Source of the DNA: an uncultured Clostridia bacterium
GTDB lineage: Bacteria; Bacillota; Clostridia; Oscillospirales; Ruminococcaceae
Direction: 5' to 3'
DNA length: 6,516 bases
NCBI GenBank assembly: GCA_947624425.1
Contig: CANQKG010000080.1
Span: forward strand, 1 to 6,516
The position numbers and the translations under genes were made by a program. Below the pieces are notes generated by a model. The model made no database searches. It saw only the letters and a program-made list of their open reading frames with translations, and was not told the origin of the DNA. Shown piece after piece: positions 1 through 5,842 of the stretch (the first letter of the stretch is position 1; each line of letters starts with the position of its first letter).

Positions 1-74
1 ACAAAAATCGCCGCTGTTCGGCACTCTTTCATCCCTATTTGTGCTGACGCTTTAGCGGCAGAATGGAGATTAAT

Positions 75-752
75 ATGAGTATTCAGGATGTAATCAAAAA
101 ATCGTTTCTCGCGTCGTTCGGCGGAACCAATTCGAGTACGGGTATTCTGACAATGGCGATCGCGCTGCTTATCGCATTGCTGTTCGGCCTGGTCATCTGC
201 TTTTTCTACAACAAATTCTACCGCGGCGTTGTGTACAACCGTTCCTTTGCCATCACCCTGGTCGGTATGTCGGTCATGACCGCAATGGTCACGCTGGCCA
301 TCAGCACCAACGTGGTGATCTCCCTCGGTATGGTCGGTGCGCTGAGTATCGTGAGGTACCGTACCGCCATCAAGGAGCCGCTTGATCTGCTCTACCTGTT
401 CTGGGCCATCACCACCGGCATTACCTGCGGCGCGCAGATGTACCTGCTGGCTGTCCTTGCGGGCGTGATTATGCTGCTTCTTCTTTTGTTCTTCAGCGGG
501 AGAGCCAGCTCCGGCCACCTGTATATCGTGGTAATCCATTTCAATGACGACGCCACCTCCGACACGGTTCGCCGGGCGATGGGCAACATGAAATACCGGA
601 TCAAGTCCACCGCGGTGAGAGGGCAGAACACCGAAATGGCGCTTGAAGTCTACATCCCCAACGCCAATATGGCGTTTGTGGAAAAACTCCGCGATGCCGA
701 AGGGGTCTTGGACGTCTCGGCGATCCAGTACAATGGCGAATACCACGGTTAA
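75..752 (+). CDS. DUF4956 domain-containing integral membrane protein
   Basis: A 225-residue membrane protein of the DUF4956 family, which is distantly MgtC-like; its biochemical role is not established. The N-terminal two thirds is hydrophobic, with about five predicted membrane segments (roughly residues 24-44, 57-75, 78-93, 104-118 and 120-141). The family signature GALSIVRYRTAIKEPLD lies at 88-104, where the charged R94, R96, K100 and E101 sit between membrane segments. Residues about 147-225 form a soluble alpha/beta tail resembling the ACT-like C-terminal domain of MgtC relatives. I chose the ATG at 75 over the in-frame ATG at 63 because GGAG at 65-68 lies six bases upstream of it and the family usually begins MSIQD. 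The 3' end overlaps the next gene by 20 bases, suggesting translational coupling. In other Firmicutes this family often neighbours VTC-domain polyphosphate polymerase and CotH-like genes; those would lie to the left, outside the window. Confidence 0.9.
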   Translation: MSIQDVIKKSFLASFGGTNSSTGILTMAIALLIALLFGLVICFFYNKFYRGVVYNRSFAITLVGMSVMTAMVTLAISTNVVISLGMVGALSIVRYRTAIKEPLDLLYLFWAITTGITCGAQMYLLAVLAGVIMLLLLLFFSGRASSGHLYIVVIHFNDDATSDTVRRAMGNMKYRIKSTAVRGQNTEMALEVYIPNANMAFVEKLRDAEGVLDVSAIQYNGEYHG

Positions 753-1383
753 AAGGCTTGCCTGCCTGCTGCTGGCAATGCTGCTTCTCCCGCTTGGCGG
801 GTGCAGACGGCCGATCGTCATCCCCGCATCCTCCGATCCCTCCCGGGTGATTTACGCCGCCGACCATGAGATGACCGACCTGTCGGTCGTCAACCCCTTC
901 ATGGGCTTTGCCGTAGACGCGGCAAGCAAAAAGGCGGCGGAACAGCATTCTTTGGTTTATATCGACGTCACCTTCCGGGAACTGCAGCCCGATTCGCCCA
1001 ATCAATATGCCTTTGACGAAATCGACGAAAGCAATCATGTCGATGATTGGAAAGCGCAGGGAAAGCACGCGGTCTTGCGGTTTGTCTGTGATGACCCCTC
1101 CGATACCCCGCACCGGGACATCCCCGACTGGCTGTACGATCTGACCGGAGACGGCTCGGTTTACGACACCTCCTACGGCAAGGGCTACTCGCCGAATTAC
1201 AATAACGAGCTGTTTTTGTATTATCACAAACAGGCGCTCGCCGCGCTTGCCGATCACTTTTCGGACAGCTTTGTCTCCTTTGTCGAATTGGGGAGCCTTG
1301 GGCATTGGGGAGAATGGCACGTAAAGCACGAGGACGGGACAGCCCTGCATCCGCACGGTTTCCGATCAGGATGCCGAGCATAA
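733..1383 (+). CDS. Truncated lipoprotein, N-terminal half of a DUF4832-type glycoside-hydrolase-like protein (probable frameshifted remnant)
   Basis: A 216-residue reading frame starting at ATG 733, inside the end of the DUF4956 gene. Residues 1-24 are a lipoprotein signal peptide: K7 R8, a leucine-rich core and the lipobox LGGC with acceptor C24. The rest matches the N-terminal TIM-barrel-like part of DUF4832/DUF4874 family proteins: an NPFMGF opener at 54-59, IDVTFRELQP at 77-86, LRFVCD at 115-120, DIPDWLYD at 129-136, GKGYSPNYNN at 149-158 and FVELGSLGHWGEWHV at 183-197. E185 and E194 sit where strand-end acidic residues of a glycosidase would be. Full-length relatives are typically about 450-550 residues, so more than half is missing. 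After LHP (residues 205-207) the frame degenerates, while the +1 frame continues plausibly (VSDQDAEHNETLL) to a TGA at 1424-1426, directly before the terminator hairpin. I read this as a frameshifted, C-terminally deleted gene. The product, if made, would be an anchored extracytoplasmic fragment, probably inactive. Confidence 0.75.
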   Translation: MANTTVKRLACLLLAMLLLPLGGCRRPIVIPASSDPSRVIYAADHEMTDLSVVNPFMGFAVDAASKKAAEQHSLVYIDVTFRELQPDSPNQYAFDEIDESNHVDDWKAQGKHAVLRFVCDDPSDTPHRDIPDWLYDLTGDGSVYDTSYGKGYSPNYNNELFLYYHKQALAALADHFSDSFVSFVELGSLGHWGEWHVKHEDGTALHPHGFRSGCRA

Positions 1384-1427
1384 CGAAACGCTCCTGTTCC
1401 AAACGGGGCCGGGCTTTGAAAACTGAC

Positions 1428-1478
1428 AGCAACAAATAAAAATCCACCCGCTATGCAGGTGGATTTTTATTTGTTGCT
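1428..1478. terminator. Bidirectional intrinsic terminator, 21-bp perfect inverted repeat
   Basis: Arms at 1428-1448 and 1458-1478 are perfectly complementary (21 bp) around a nine-base loop. The GC-rich top (ATCCACC / GGTGGAT) is flanked by AAAAA on one side and TTTTTATTT on the other, so either strand yields a hairpin followed by a U-rich run. It sits between the converging lipoprotein remnant (frame-shifted stop at 1426) and the PRPP synthetase gene (stop codon at 1483), and so can end both transcripts. Confidence 0.85.
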
Positions 1479-1482
1479 TGCC

Positions 1483-2622
1483 CTATCGTTTGGCCAATTC
1501 GGCGTTATGCTTTTTCATGATCGCATTGATGCGGTCGGTCGGTTTGAGCAGCTCATTGATCGAATTATCATAGTTGAGGGTATCGATCAGCAGCGCGATA
1601 TACTTCGACATATCGACATTGCAGTACCACTCCCGCTTTAGCAGCTCGGGCGGCGAATAGATGAGGTTGGTGGTGAAATTTTTGTCGATCAAGCCCTGCT
1701 CGTAATACTGGTCGAATTTCGCCAGTCCCTCCACAAACAGCCCGAAGGTGGCGAAAACGAAAATCCGATTGGCGCCCTTTTCCTTGAGCTTCACCGCGAT
1801 ATCCAAAATCGACTCGCCGGAGGAGATCATATCGTCCACGATGATGAGGTCCTTGCCGCCGACGTCCTTACCCAGAAACTCGTGCGCCTCAATCGGGTTG
1901 CGACCGTTGACCAGAATCGAATAATTCCGCCGCTTATAGAACATACCCAGCTCCAGCCCCAGCACCGAGGAGAAGTAGATACAGCGTCCCATGCCGCCCT
2001 CGTCCGGCGAGACGATCATCACATGGTCGCGGTCGATCCTCACGTCGGGCACCTGCCGGATCAGGGCTTTAATCATCTGGTAGGTCGGGTGAACATTGTC
2101 AAAGCCGCCGAGCGGGATTGCGTTTTGCACCCGGGGATCGTGCGCGTCAAAAGTGAGGATATTGCTGACCCCCATTGCCTGAAGCTCCTGCAGCGCCAGC
2201 GCGCAGTCGAGCGACTCCCGCGATGAACGGCGGTGCTGCCGACCCTCGTACAGCATCGGCATGATGACGGTGATCCGCCTTGCCTTGCCGCCAAGGGAGG
2301 CGATCACCCGCTTGAGATCCTGATAGTGGTCGTCGGGGCTCATCGGGACGGTTATACCGTACATATTATAGGTGACGCCGTAATTGAAGCAGTCGCAGAG
2401 GATATAGGCGTCAAGGCTCCGCGCCGAGTGATGAAAAACGGCCTTTCCCTCGCCGGTACCGAAACGGGGACAAACAGCAGGTACCACAAAGGAAAAGCCG
2501 TCAGAGGTCTTGCGCCACTGCGTCAGATAATAATCGACCTTTTTTGAGATCTCCTCACAACCGCGCATACTGATGAGCGCGAGATCGCCGAACGGAGCGT
2601 GTTTGAATGCTGTTGATTCCAT
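1483..2622 (-). CDS. prs: Ribose-phosphate pyrophosphokinase (PRPP synthetase), long clostridial form
   Basis: A cytosolic enzyme that transfers the pyrophosphate of ATP to ribose 5-phosphate, giving PRPP for purine, pyrimidine, histidine, tryptophan and NAD synthesis. The product is 379 residues, longer than the usual ~315. Visible elements, aligned by eye to Bacillus Prs, are: RFGTGE at 53-58 (counterpart of RFSDGE); RQHRRSSRES at 128-137 (ATP-binding RQDRK and following loop); DAHDP at 159-163 with H161 in place of the catalytic-region histidine of DLHAP; SPDEGG at 205-210 (SPDHGG in typical enzymes); KRR at 230-232, matching the catalytic-loop Lys/Arg; and the PRPP-binding loop VDDMISSGES at 262-271. 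Extra length lies at the N-terminus and in a C-terminal tail after about 340. The start at 2622 is favoured over an in-frame alternative at 2649 because GGAGG lies seven bases before it. It appears monocistronic, with its own promoter and terminator. Function is likely conserved, but the substituted motifs make kinetics and regulation uncertain. Confidence 0.9.
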   Translation of the reverse strand: MESTAFKHAPFGDLALISMRGCEEISKKVDYYLTQWRKTSDGFSFVVPAVCPRFGTGEGKAVFHHSARSLDAYILCDCFNYGVTYNMYGITVPMSPDDHYQDLKRVIASLGGKARRITVIMPMLYEGRQHRRSSRESLDCALALQELQAMGVSNILTFDAHDPRVQNAIPLGGFDNVHPTYQMIKALIRQVPDVRIDRDHVMIVSPDEGGMGRCIYFSSVLGLELGMFYKRRNYSILVNGRNPIEAHEFLGKDVGGKDLIIVDDMISSGESILDIAVKLKEKGANRIFVFATFGLFVEGLAKFDQYYEQGLIDKNFTTNLIYSPPELLKREWYCNVDMSKYIALLIDTLNYDNSINELLKPTDRINAIMKKHNAELAKR

Positions 2623-2629
2623 GATCCTA

Positions 2630-2634
2630 CCTCC
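2630..2634 (-). promoter_or_regulatory. Ribosome binding site deciding the prs start
   Basis: GGAGG on the minus strand, seven bases before ATG 2622. The in-frame upstream start at 2649 would place this motif inside the coding sequence and has no comparable site of its own. Confidence 0.8.
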
Positions 2635-2671
2635 GGTAATGTCTGACAAGGGTGTACTGTCTTCTAATGTT

Positions 2672-2700
2672 ATTATATCATATTTCGCACCGTGAGGAAA
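2672..2700 (-). promoter_or_regulatory. prs promoter with extended -10
   Basis: On the minus strand, TATAAT lies at 2677-2672 and is immediately preceded by TGA (2680-2678), giving an extended -10 TGnTATAAT. The -35 region at 17-base spacing is TTTCCT (2700-2695), which is weak; an extended -10 can compensate. It sits about 50 bases upstream of the prs start codon. Confidence 0.65.
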
Positions 2701-2733
2701 GAAATATTTTCATTTTTTATAAAGGTTTTGAAT

Positions 2734-2913
2734 CCCTCCACCGCTTCGCGGTCCCCCTCCCTTTCACAAGGGAGGCACTGGCGACCATACAAGTTTTGAT
2801 AAAAATTTTAATAAAACGGGCTGACGGAAGATTTTACTGTTTTCACTTATCCCACTTCAAACTGCTAGGCTGCCGTTTTTGTCAAGACCTCCCTTGTCAA
2901 AGGGGGCTTCGGC
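2734..2913. repeat. MITE-like intergenic element with imperfect terminal inverted repeats
   Basis: A roughly 180-base non-coding stretch bounded by related ends. The left end carries a small hairpin ACCGC-TTC-GCGGT (2740-2752) and then CCTCCCTT-TCAC-AAGGGAGG (2756-2775, 8-bp stem). The right end carries CCTCCCTT-GTCA-AAGGGGG (2888-2906). Reverse-complemented, the right end reads CCCCCTTTGACAAGGGAGG, close to the left-end CCCCCTCCCTTTCACAAGGG apart from a three-base difference in length. The AT-richer interior (about 2777-2887) has no coding signature. Similar short CCTCCC/GGGAGG repeats are common between genes in Oscillospiraceae genomes. Exact boundaries and any target duplication are not certain. 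Confidence 0.5.
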
Positions 2914-2936
2914 AAACAAAAACGCGGCTCCCGCAA

Positions 2937-2973
2937 AAAAATGCCGCTGCGCTTACAGCGCAGCGGCATTTTT
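2937..2973 (-). terminator. Intrinsic terminator of the pepD-DUF819 operon
   Basis: A 17-bp perfect stem (2937-2953 with 2957-2973), a three-base loop and a GC-rich core GCCGCTGCGC flanked by A/T runs. On the minus strand it begins four bases after the DUF819 stop codon (2977-2979) and continues into a T run. The flanking A and T runs would also let it work for plus-strand transcripts. Confidence 0.88.
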
Positions 2974-2976
2974 CTT

Positions 2977-4152
2977 TTAAGCGAACATACTCATCAGCTG
3001 TGCAACCAGCAGGCCGCCGCCTGTTCCGACCACATAGCCGAGCAGCGCCATGATGATGCCGACCGGCACCAGCGCACTGCTGTATGCGCCCGCCAGCACC
3101 GGCGCGGTGGCGGTGCCGCCGATGTTTGCCAACGAGGCGACCGCCGCCGTGAAGATATCGATCTTCAAAAGCTTTGCCAGCAGGATCATGACGCCGACAT
3201 GGACGACCAGAATAATCAGTCCGGTGAGGAGCCATGCAGGCGCGTTGCCCATGGCAGACAGATCCGCACGGGAGGCGATCAGGGCGATCACGGAGTAGAG
3301 CAGGACGTTTGAGACCTCCTCGGTTCCCTTGATTTTGCCGAAGGGGGTGAGCGCAAAGCAAAGTCCCAGCACCGTGACGATCAGCACCGTCCAGGTCGCC
3401 TTGTCAAAGAAGGGAAGCGCGCCGTTGATCATGGTTCCGAGCATCTGGGACACCGCCGAGACAAGCAGTCCGGCGCCGACTAAGATCATGATGTTCTGCC
3501 AGACCAGAGGCTTGGTGTTCGCCTTTGCTTCCTCCTCCAGCGACTTGCCCACGCTGTCGATCAGATGGGTATCCGCCTTGGTCCACTTGTTGAACTTCTC
3601 GGAGAAGTTGATCGCCCAGAGCAGGAACATCACATACAGCGTGGCGCAGATCGAATCCATCACCAGCGCATACGCCATCATCGACTCCGGCACGTTGAGC
3701 GCCGCCTGGATCGCCAGCATATTTCCGCCGCCGCCCATCCAGCTTCCGCAAAGCGCGCCCAGCGCCTGCCAGCCGTCTGTTCCGATCATGTTCTTCATGA
3801 TGACAAACGAGACCACAAAGCCCAGTCCGATTGAAATCGTCGCCGAGAAAAAGCCGATCAGCATCTTGGGACCGAGCCTGATGATCTTTTTCAGATCACA
3901 CCGCAGCAGCATGATGAACAGCATGGCGTAGAGGATCGGGTTTTTCAGCCCGTTGTAGGCGTCGGCGGTCGCGTTCAGATCCCAGAGCTTTACCGTGCAA
4001 AACAGCATCAGCCCCAGATAAATCAGCACGATCGGCGGCGCAAATTGGAAGATGCGCTGTGCGGTCTTGCCTTTGAAGATTTTGGGGAGGCAGACCAGTA
4101 CCGCCGCGATAAAGATCAGCGCGGCGATATACATAAAACCGTCTTTAATCAT
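2977..4152 (-). CDS. DUF819 family multi-pass membrane protein (putative transporter)
   Basis: A 391-residue integral membrane protein of the DUF819 family (Bacillus YjcL type), whose substrate is unknown. About 11-12 hydrophobic segments are visible: roughly 6-22, 36-53, 70-84, 97-118, 129-150, 158-180, 218-240, 251-270, 281-294, 303-328, 333-356 and 360-388. A hydrophilic, charged loop at about 183-215 separates two halves. Each half has a glycine-rich, possibly discontinuous-helix motif: GSWMGGGGNML at 136-146 and ANIGGTATAPVL at 342-353, with GYVVGTGGG at 372-380 close to the end. That two-half architecture is typical of secondary transporters, so a transport role is inferred. The ATG at 4152 has AAGGAGA at 4161-4167, eight bases upstream. 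It lies 21 bases after the dipeptidase stop with no promoter between, so the two genes are co-transcribed. That suggests a substrate related to dipeptides or their amino acid products, which is inference only. Confidence 0.88.
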   Translation of the reverse strand: MIKDGFMYIAALIFIAAVLVCLPKIFKGKTAQRIFQFAPPIVLIYLGLMLFCTVKLWDLNATADAYNGLKNPILYAMLFIMLLRCDLKKIIRLGPKMLIGFFSATISIGLGFVVSFVIMKNMIGTDGWQALGALCGSWMGGGGNMLAIQAALNVPESMMAYALVMDSICATLYVMFLLWAINFSEKFNKWTKADTHLIDSVGKSLEEEAKANTKPLVWQNIMILVGAGLLVSAVSQMLGTMINGALPFFDKATWTVLIVTVLGLCFALTPFGKIKGTEEVSNVLLYSVIALIASRADLSAMGNAPAWLLTGLIILVVHVGVMILLAKLLKIDIFTAAVASLANIGGTATAPVLAGAYSSALVPVGIIMALLGYVVGTGGGLLVAQLMSMFA

Positions 4153-4173
4153 AAGACGTCTCTCCTTACTAAA

Positions 4174-5613
4174 TTATTTGAGATTTGCAAGTACCCGTAC
4201 AAGATATTCCCAGCAGCGCTGTACGGATCTGATGTTGAGCCGCTCGTCGGGGGTATGGACGCACTCCATGGTAGGGCCGATTGAGATCATGTCGGCGCCG
4301 TGGAGCTTTTGCGCCAGTATCCCGCACTCCAGACCGGCGTGGATCGCGCAGACCTGCGGCTTTTCGCCGTACAGCTCCTCATAGGTGGCGACCATCGTAT
4401 CCCGCAGCGGGGAAACGCGCCGGTACTCCCATGCCGGATAGTCGCCGTCCAGGGTGATCGCGTCCTCGCCGAACAGGCAGGAAAGCCGCCGCATGGTTTC
4501 GGCCTTGCCGCTGTCGGTATTCGAGCGGAGCATAAAGCCGAGGGACAGCCCGCCCTCTTTCAGCGACACACTGCCGAGATTGGACGAGGTCTCGACCAGA
4601 AACGGGATCTCCGCGCTGACGGCGGAAACGCCGTTCGGCGCCAGAAGCAGCATGGAGATCAGGGCGTCGCTGTCCTCCTTGCCAAGGCACTTTGCCGGCA
4701 AGGCCGCGTCCTCAAATGAGAGAAATGCCTCCGGCTCGGTATCGGCACAGGCGGCCTTCAGCTTTCCGTCAAACGCGGCGGCAAGGCGGTCAAGCTCCGC
4801 GTTGTCGCTGACGCAGATCAGCGCCGCGGCAGTGGGCGGGATCACATTCAGCCTGCCGCCGGAGGAAATGTCGGCAACAGACAGGGACAGCTTCCGGCTT
4901 GCTTCATAAAGGAAGGACGCCAGCACCACCGCGGCATTCTTTCTGTTTTTGCCGATGTCGATACCCGAATGTCCGCCCGACAGCCCGCCGACCGTGACCA
5001 CCTTGGCACAAGACGCCGGATCGGGCTTTTGGAGGGAAAACGACCGGTTGGCAAACACCCGCACCGCACCGGCGCAGCTTACCATCAGCACGCCTTCCTC
5101 CTCCGAGTCGATGTTAATCAGCCGCCGCCCTTTAAGGCGGGACGGATCCAGCGCATAGGCGCCCCGCAGCCCGACCTCCTCATCGGTGGTCAATAACGCC
5201 TCGATCGGCGGGTGGGAGATGGTCCAGTCATCGTCCAAAATCGCCAGAATATACGCCACCGCGATCCCGTCGTCCCCGCCGAGGGTCGTCCCGTCGGCAT
5301 AGAGCCATTCGCCGTCGGTTTGAACGGCGACCCCTTCCAGCTCCATGTCCTTGGGGCAGTCCGGACGCTTTTCGCAGACCATGTCCAGATGTCCCTGCAG
5401 GATCACCGGCTCGCTTTTTTCATAACCGGCGGTCGCGTTTTTGAAGATCATCACATTCCCGGCGTCGTCCCGATAGGACATAAGTCCCCGTTCCTTTGCA
5501 AAGCGCAGGCAGTAGTCGGCCAGCGCCTCGGTATGTCCCGAACCGTGCGGGATCTGCGCGATCTCGCCGAAAAACCGAAACACCTTCTCCGGCCTCAAAT
5601 CATCCGTTTGCAT
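4174..5613 (-). CDS. pepD: Aminoacyl-histidine dipeptidase (PepD type), peptidase family M20C
   Basis: A cytosolic di-zinc dipeptidase that cleaves Xaa-His and a range of other unblocked dipeptides, releasing free amino acids. It is 479 residues, the normal family length (E. coli PepD is 485). The metal-site residues can be placed by comparison with E. coli PepD: H75 in GHLDMV (with D77 beside it), D114 in TLGGDDG, catalytic base E145 and ligand E146 in TTDEEVG, D169 in NIDSEEEG, and H453 in VHTPDERL. The lid/dimerisation domain is inserted after about residue 185 and includes GGHSGIDIGKNR at 213-224. HAGLECG at 425-431 is also a family signature. I chose ATG 5613 over the in-frame TTG at 5634 because AGGGGG at 5620-5625 lies six bases before it. 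It is the first gene of a minus-strand operon with the DUF819 gene and is preceded by a well-spaced promoter. All key residues appear intact. Confidence 0.93.
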   Translation of the reverse strand: MQTDDLRPEKVFRFFGEIAQIPHGSGHTEALADYCLRFAKERGLMSYRDDAGNVMIFKNATAGYEKSEPVILQGHLDMVCEKRPDCPKDMELEGVAVQTDGEWLYADGTTLGGDDGIAVAYILAILDDDWTISHPPIEALLTTDEEVGLRGAYALDPSRLKGRRLINIDSEEEGVLMVSCAGAVRVFANRSFSLQKPDPASCAKVVTVGGLSGGHSGIDIGKNRKNAAVVLASFLYEASRKLSLSVADISSGGRLNVIPPTAAALICVSDNAELDRLAAAFDGKLKAACADTEPEAFLSFEDAALPAKCLGKEDSDALISMLLLAPNGVSAVSAEIPFLVETSSNLGSVSLKEGGLSLGFMLRSNTDSGKAETMRRLSCLFGEDAITLDGDYPAWEYRRVSPLRDTMVATYEELYGEKPQVCAIHAGLECGILAQKLHGADMISIGPTMECVHTPDERLNIRSVQRCWEYLVRVLANLK

Positions 5614-5619
5614 ATTACA

Positions 5620-5625
5620 CCCCCT
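5620..5625 (-). promoter_or_regulatory. Ribosome binding site deciding the pepD start
   Basis: AGGGGG on the minus strand, six bases upstream of ATG 5613. The longer frame starting at TTG 5634 would read through this site, so the shorter start is preferred. Confidence 0.7.
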
Positions 5626-5647
5626 TTTTCTCAAAACAAATAAAACT

Positions 5648-5676
5648 ATTTTATCATATTTTGTTCATATTGTCCA
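5648..5676 (-). promoter_or_regulatory. Promoter of the pepD-DUF819 operon
   Basis: On the minus strand, TGGACA (5676-5671) and TAAAAT (5653-5648) are separated by exactly 17 bases. Each differs from the vegetative sigma-70/sigma-A consensus by one base. The region is AT-rich and the predicted transcription start lies about 25-30 bases before the dipeptidase start codon. Confidence 0.65.
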
Positions 5677-5722
5677 CCATTTTTATTCATATTTTTACAG
5701 AAAAGCCCGCCTTTTTTGCGCT

Positions 5723-5738
5723 TTCCGGTCTGCCGGAA
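5723..5738. promoter_or_regulatory. Palindrome between divergent promoters (possible operator)
   Basis: TTCCGG-TCTG-CCGGAA is a perfect 6-bp inverted repeat with a four-base centre. It lies 15 bases upstream of the -35 element of the flavin reductase promoter and between it and the pepD promoter. The position suits a regulator site, but no regulator gene is nearby and the repeat is short, so this is a weak call. Confidence 0.25.
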
Positions 5739-5753
5739 TAAAAACCGCCCGGC

Positions 5754-5782
5754 TTGCTTTTTCGGCCGGATCATGCTATACT
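5754..5782 (+). promoter_or_regulatory. Promoter of the flavin reductase gene
   Basis: TTGCTT (5754-5759) and TATACT (5777-5782) are separated by 17 bases. TG at 5774-5775 makes it an extended -10 (TGCTATACT). The predicted transcript would start near 5789, leaving a leader of about 50 bases. That leader contains a small CCGC-TTCG-GCGG tetraloop hairpin (5792-5803). Confidence 0.72.
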
Positions 5783-5831
5783 GAATTCCGGCCGCTTCGG
5801 CGGATTTGCATACGGCTCATGAAACGGAAAA

Positions 5832-5837
5832 GAGGGG
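5832..5837 (+). promoter_or_regulatory. Ribosome binding site deciding the flavin reductase start
   Basis: GAGGGG at 5832-5837 is five bases from ATG 5843 but only two from the adjacent ATG 5840. It would lie inside the gene if ATG 5819 were used. It therefore points to 5843. Confidence 0.6.
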
Positions 5838-5842
5838 TTATG

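Noticed and set aside
1..62. Possible 3' end of an upstream plus-strand gene (a frame ending in TAG at 53-55, or one ending in TGA at 76-78 overlapping the DUF4956 start)
   Set aside because: Two frames are open to the left edge and neither short stretch is recognisable, so a gene end could not be assigned. An upstream operon partner is still plausible.
601..1356. Long minus-strand open frame (251 codons) opposite the lipoprotein gene, and another at 968-1447
   Set aside because: No ribosome binding site, no recognisable domain and a low-complexity Arg/Gly/Val-rich product typical of the antisense of GC-rich coding DNA. The plus strand carries a clear family match and a lipobox.
2888..2976. 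CRISPR or tandem repeat array suggested by the repeated CCTCCC/GGGAGG motifs
   Set aside because: Only two copies occur, in an inverted/hairpin arrangement and without regular spacers. They fit an inverted-repeat element better.
2652..3053. Plus-strand open frame of 133 codons across the prs upstream region
   Set aside because: It begins at a GTG without a ribosome binding site, runs through the intergenic repeat and the terminator hairpin, and then enters the DUF819 gene antisense. It has no protein-like composition.
3329..3931. Plus-strand open frame of 200 codons opposite the DUF819 gene
   Set aside because: It is antisense to a clearly recognised membrane protein, and its Ser/Pro/Ile-rich product is what reverse-reading hydrophobic codons gives. 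No start signals.
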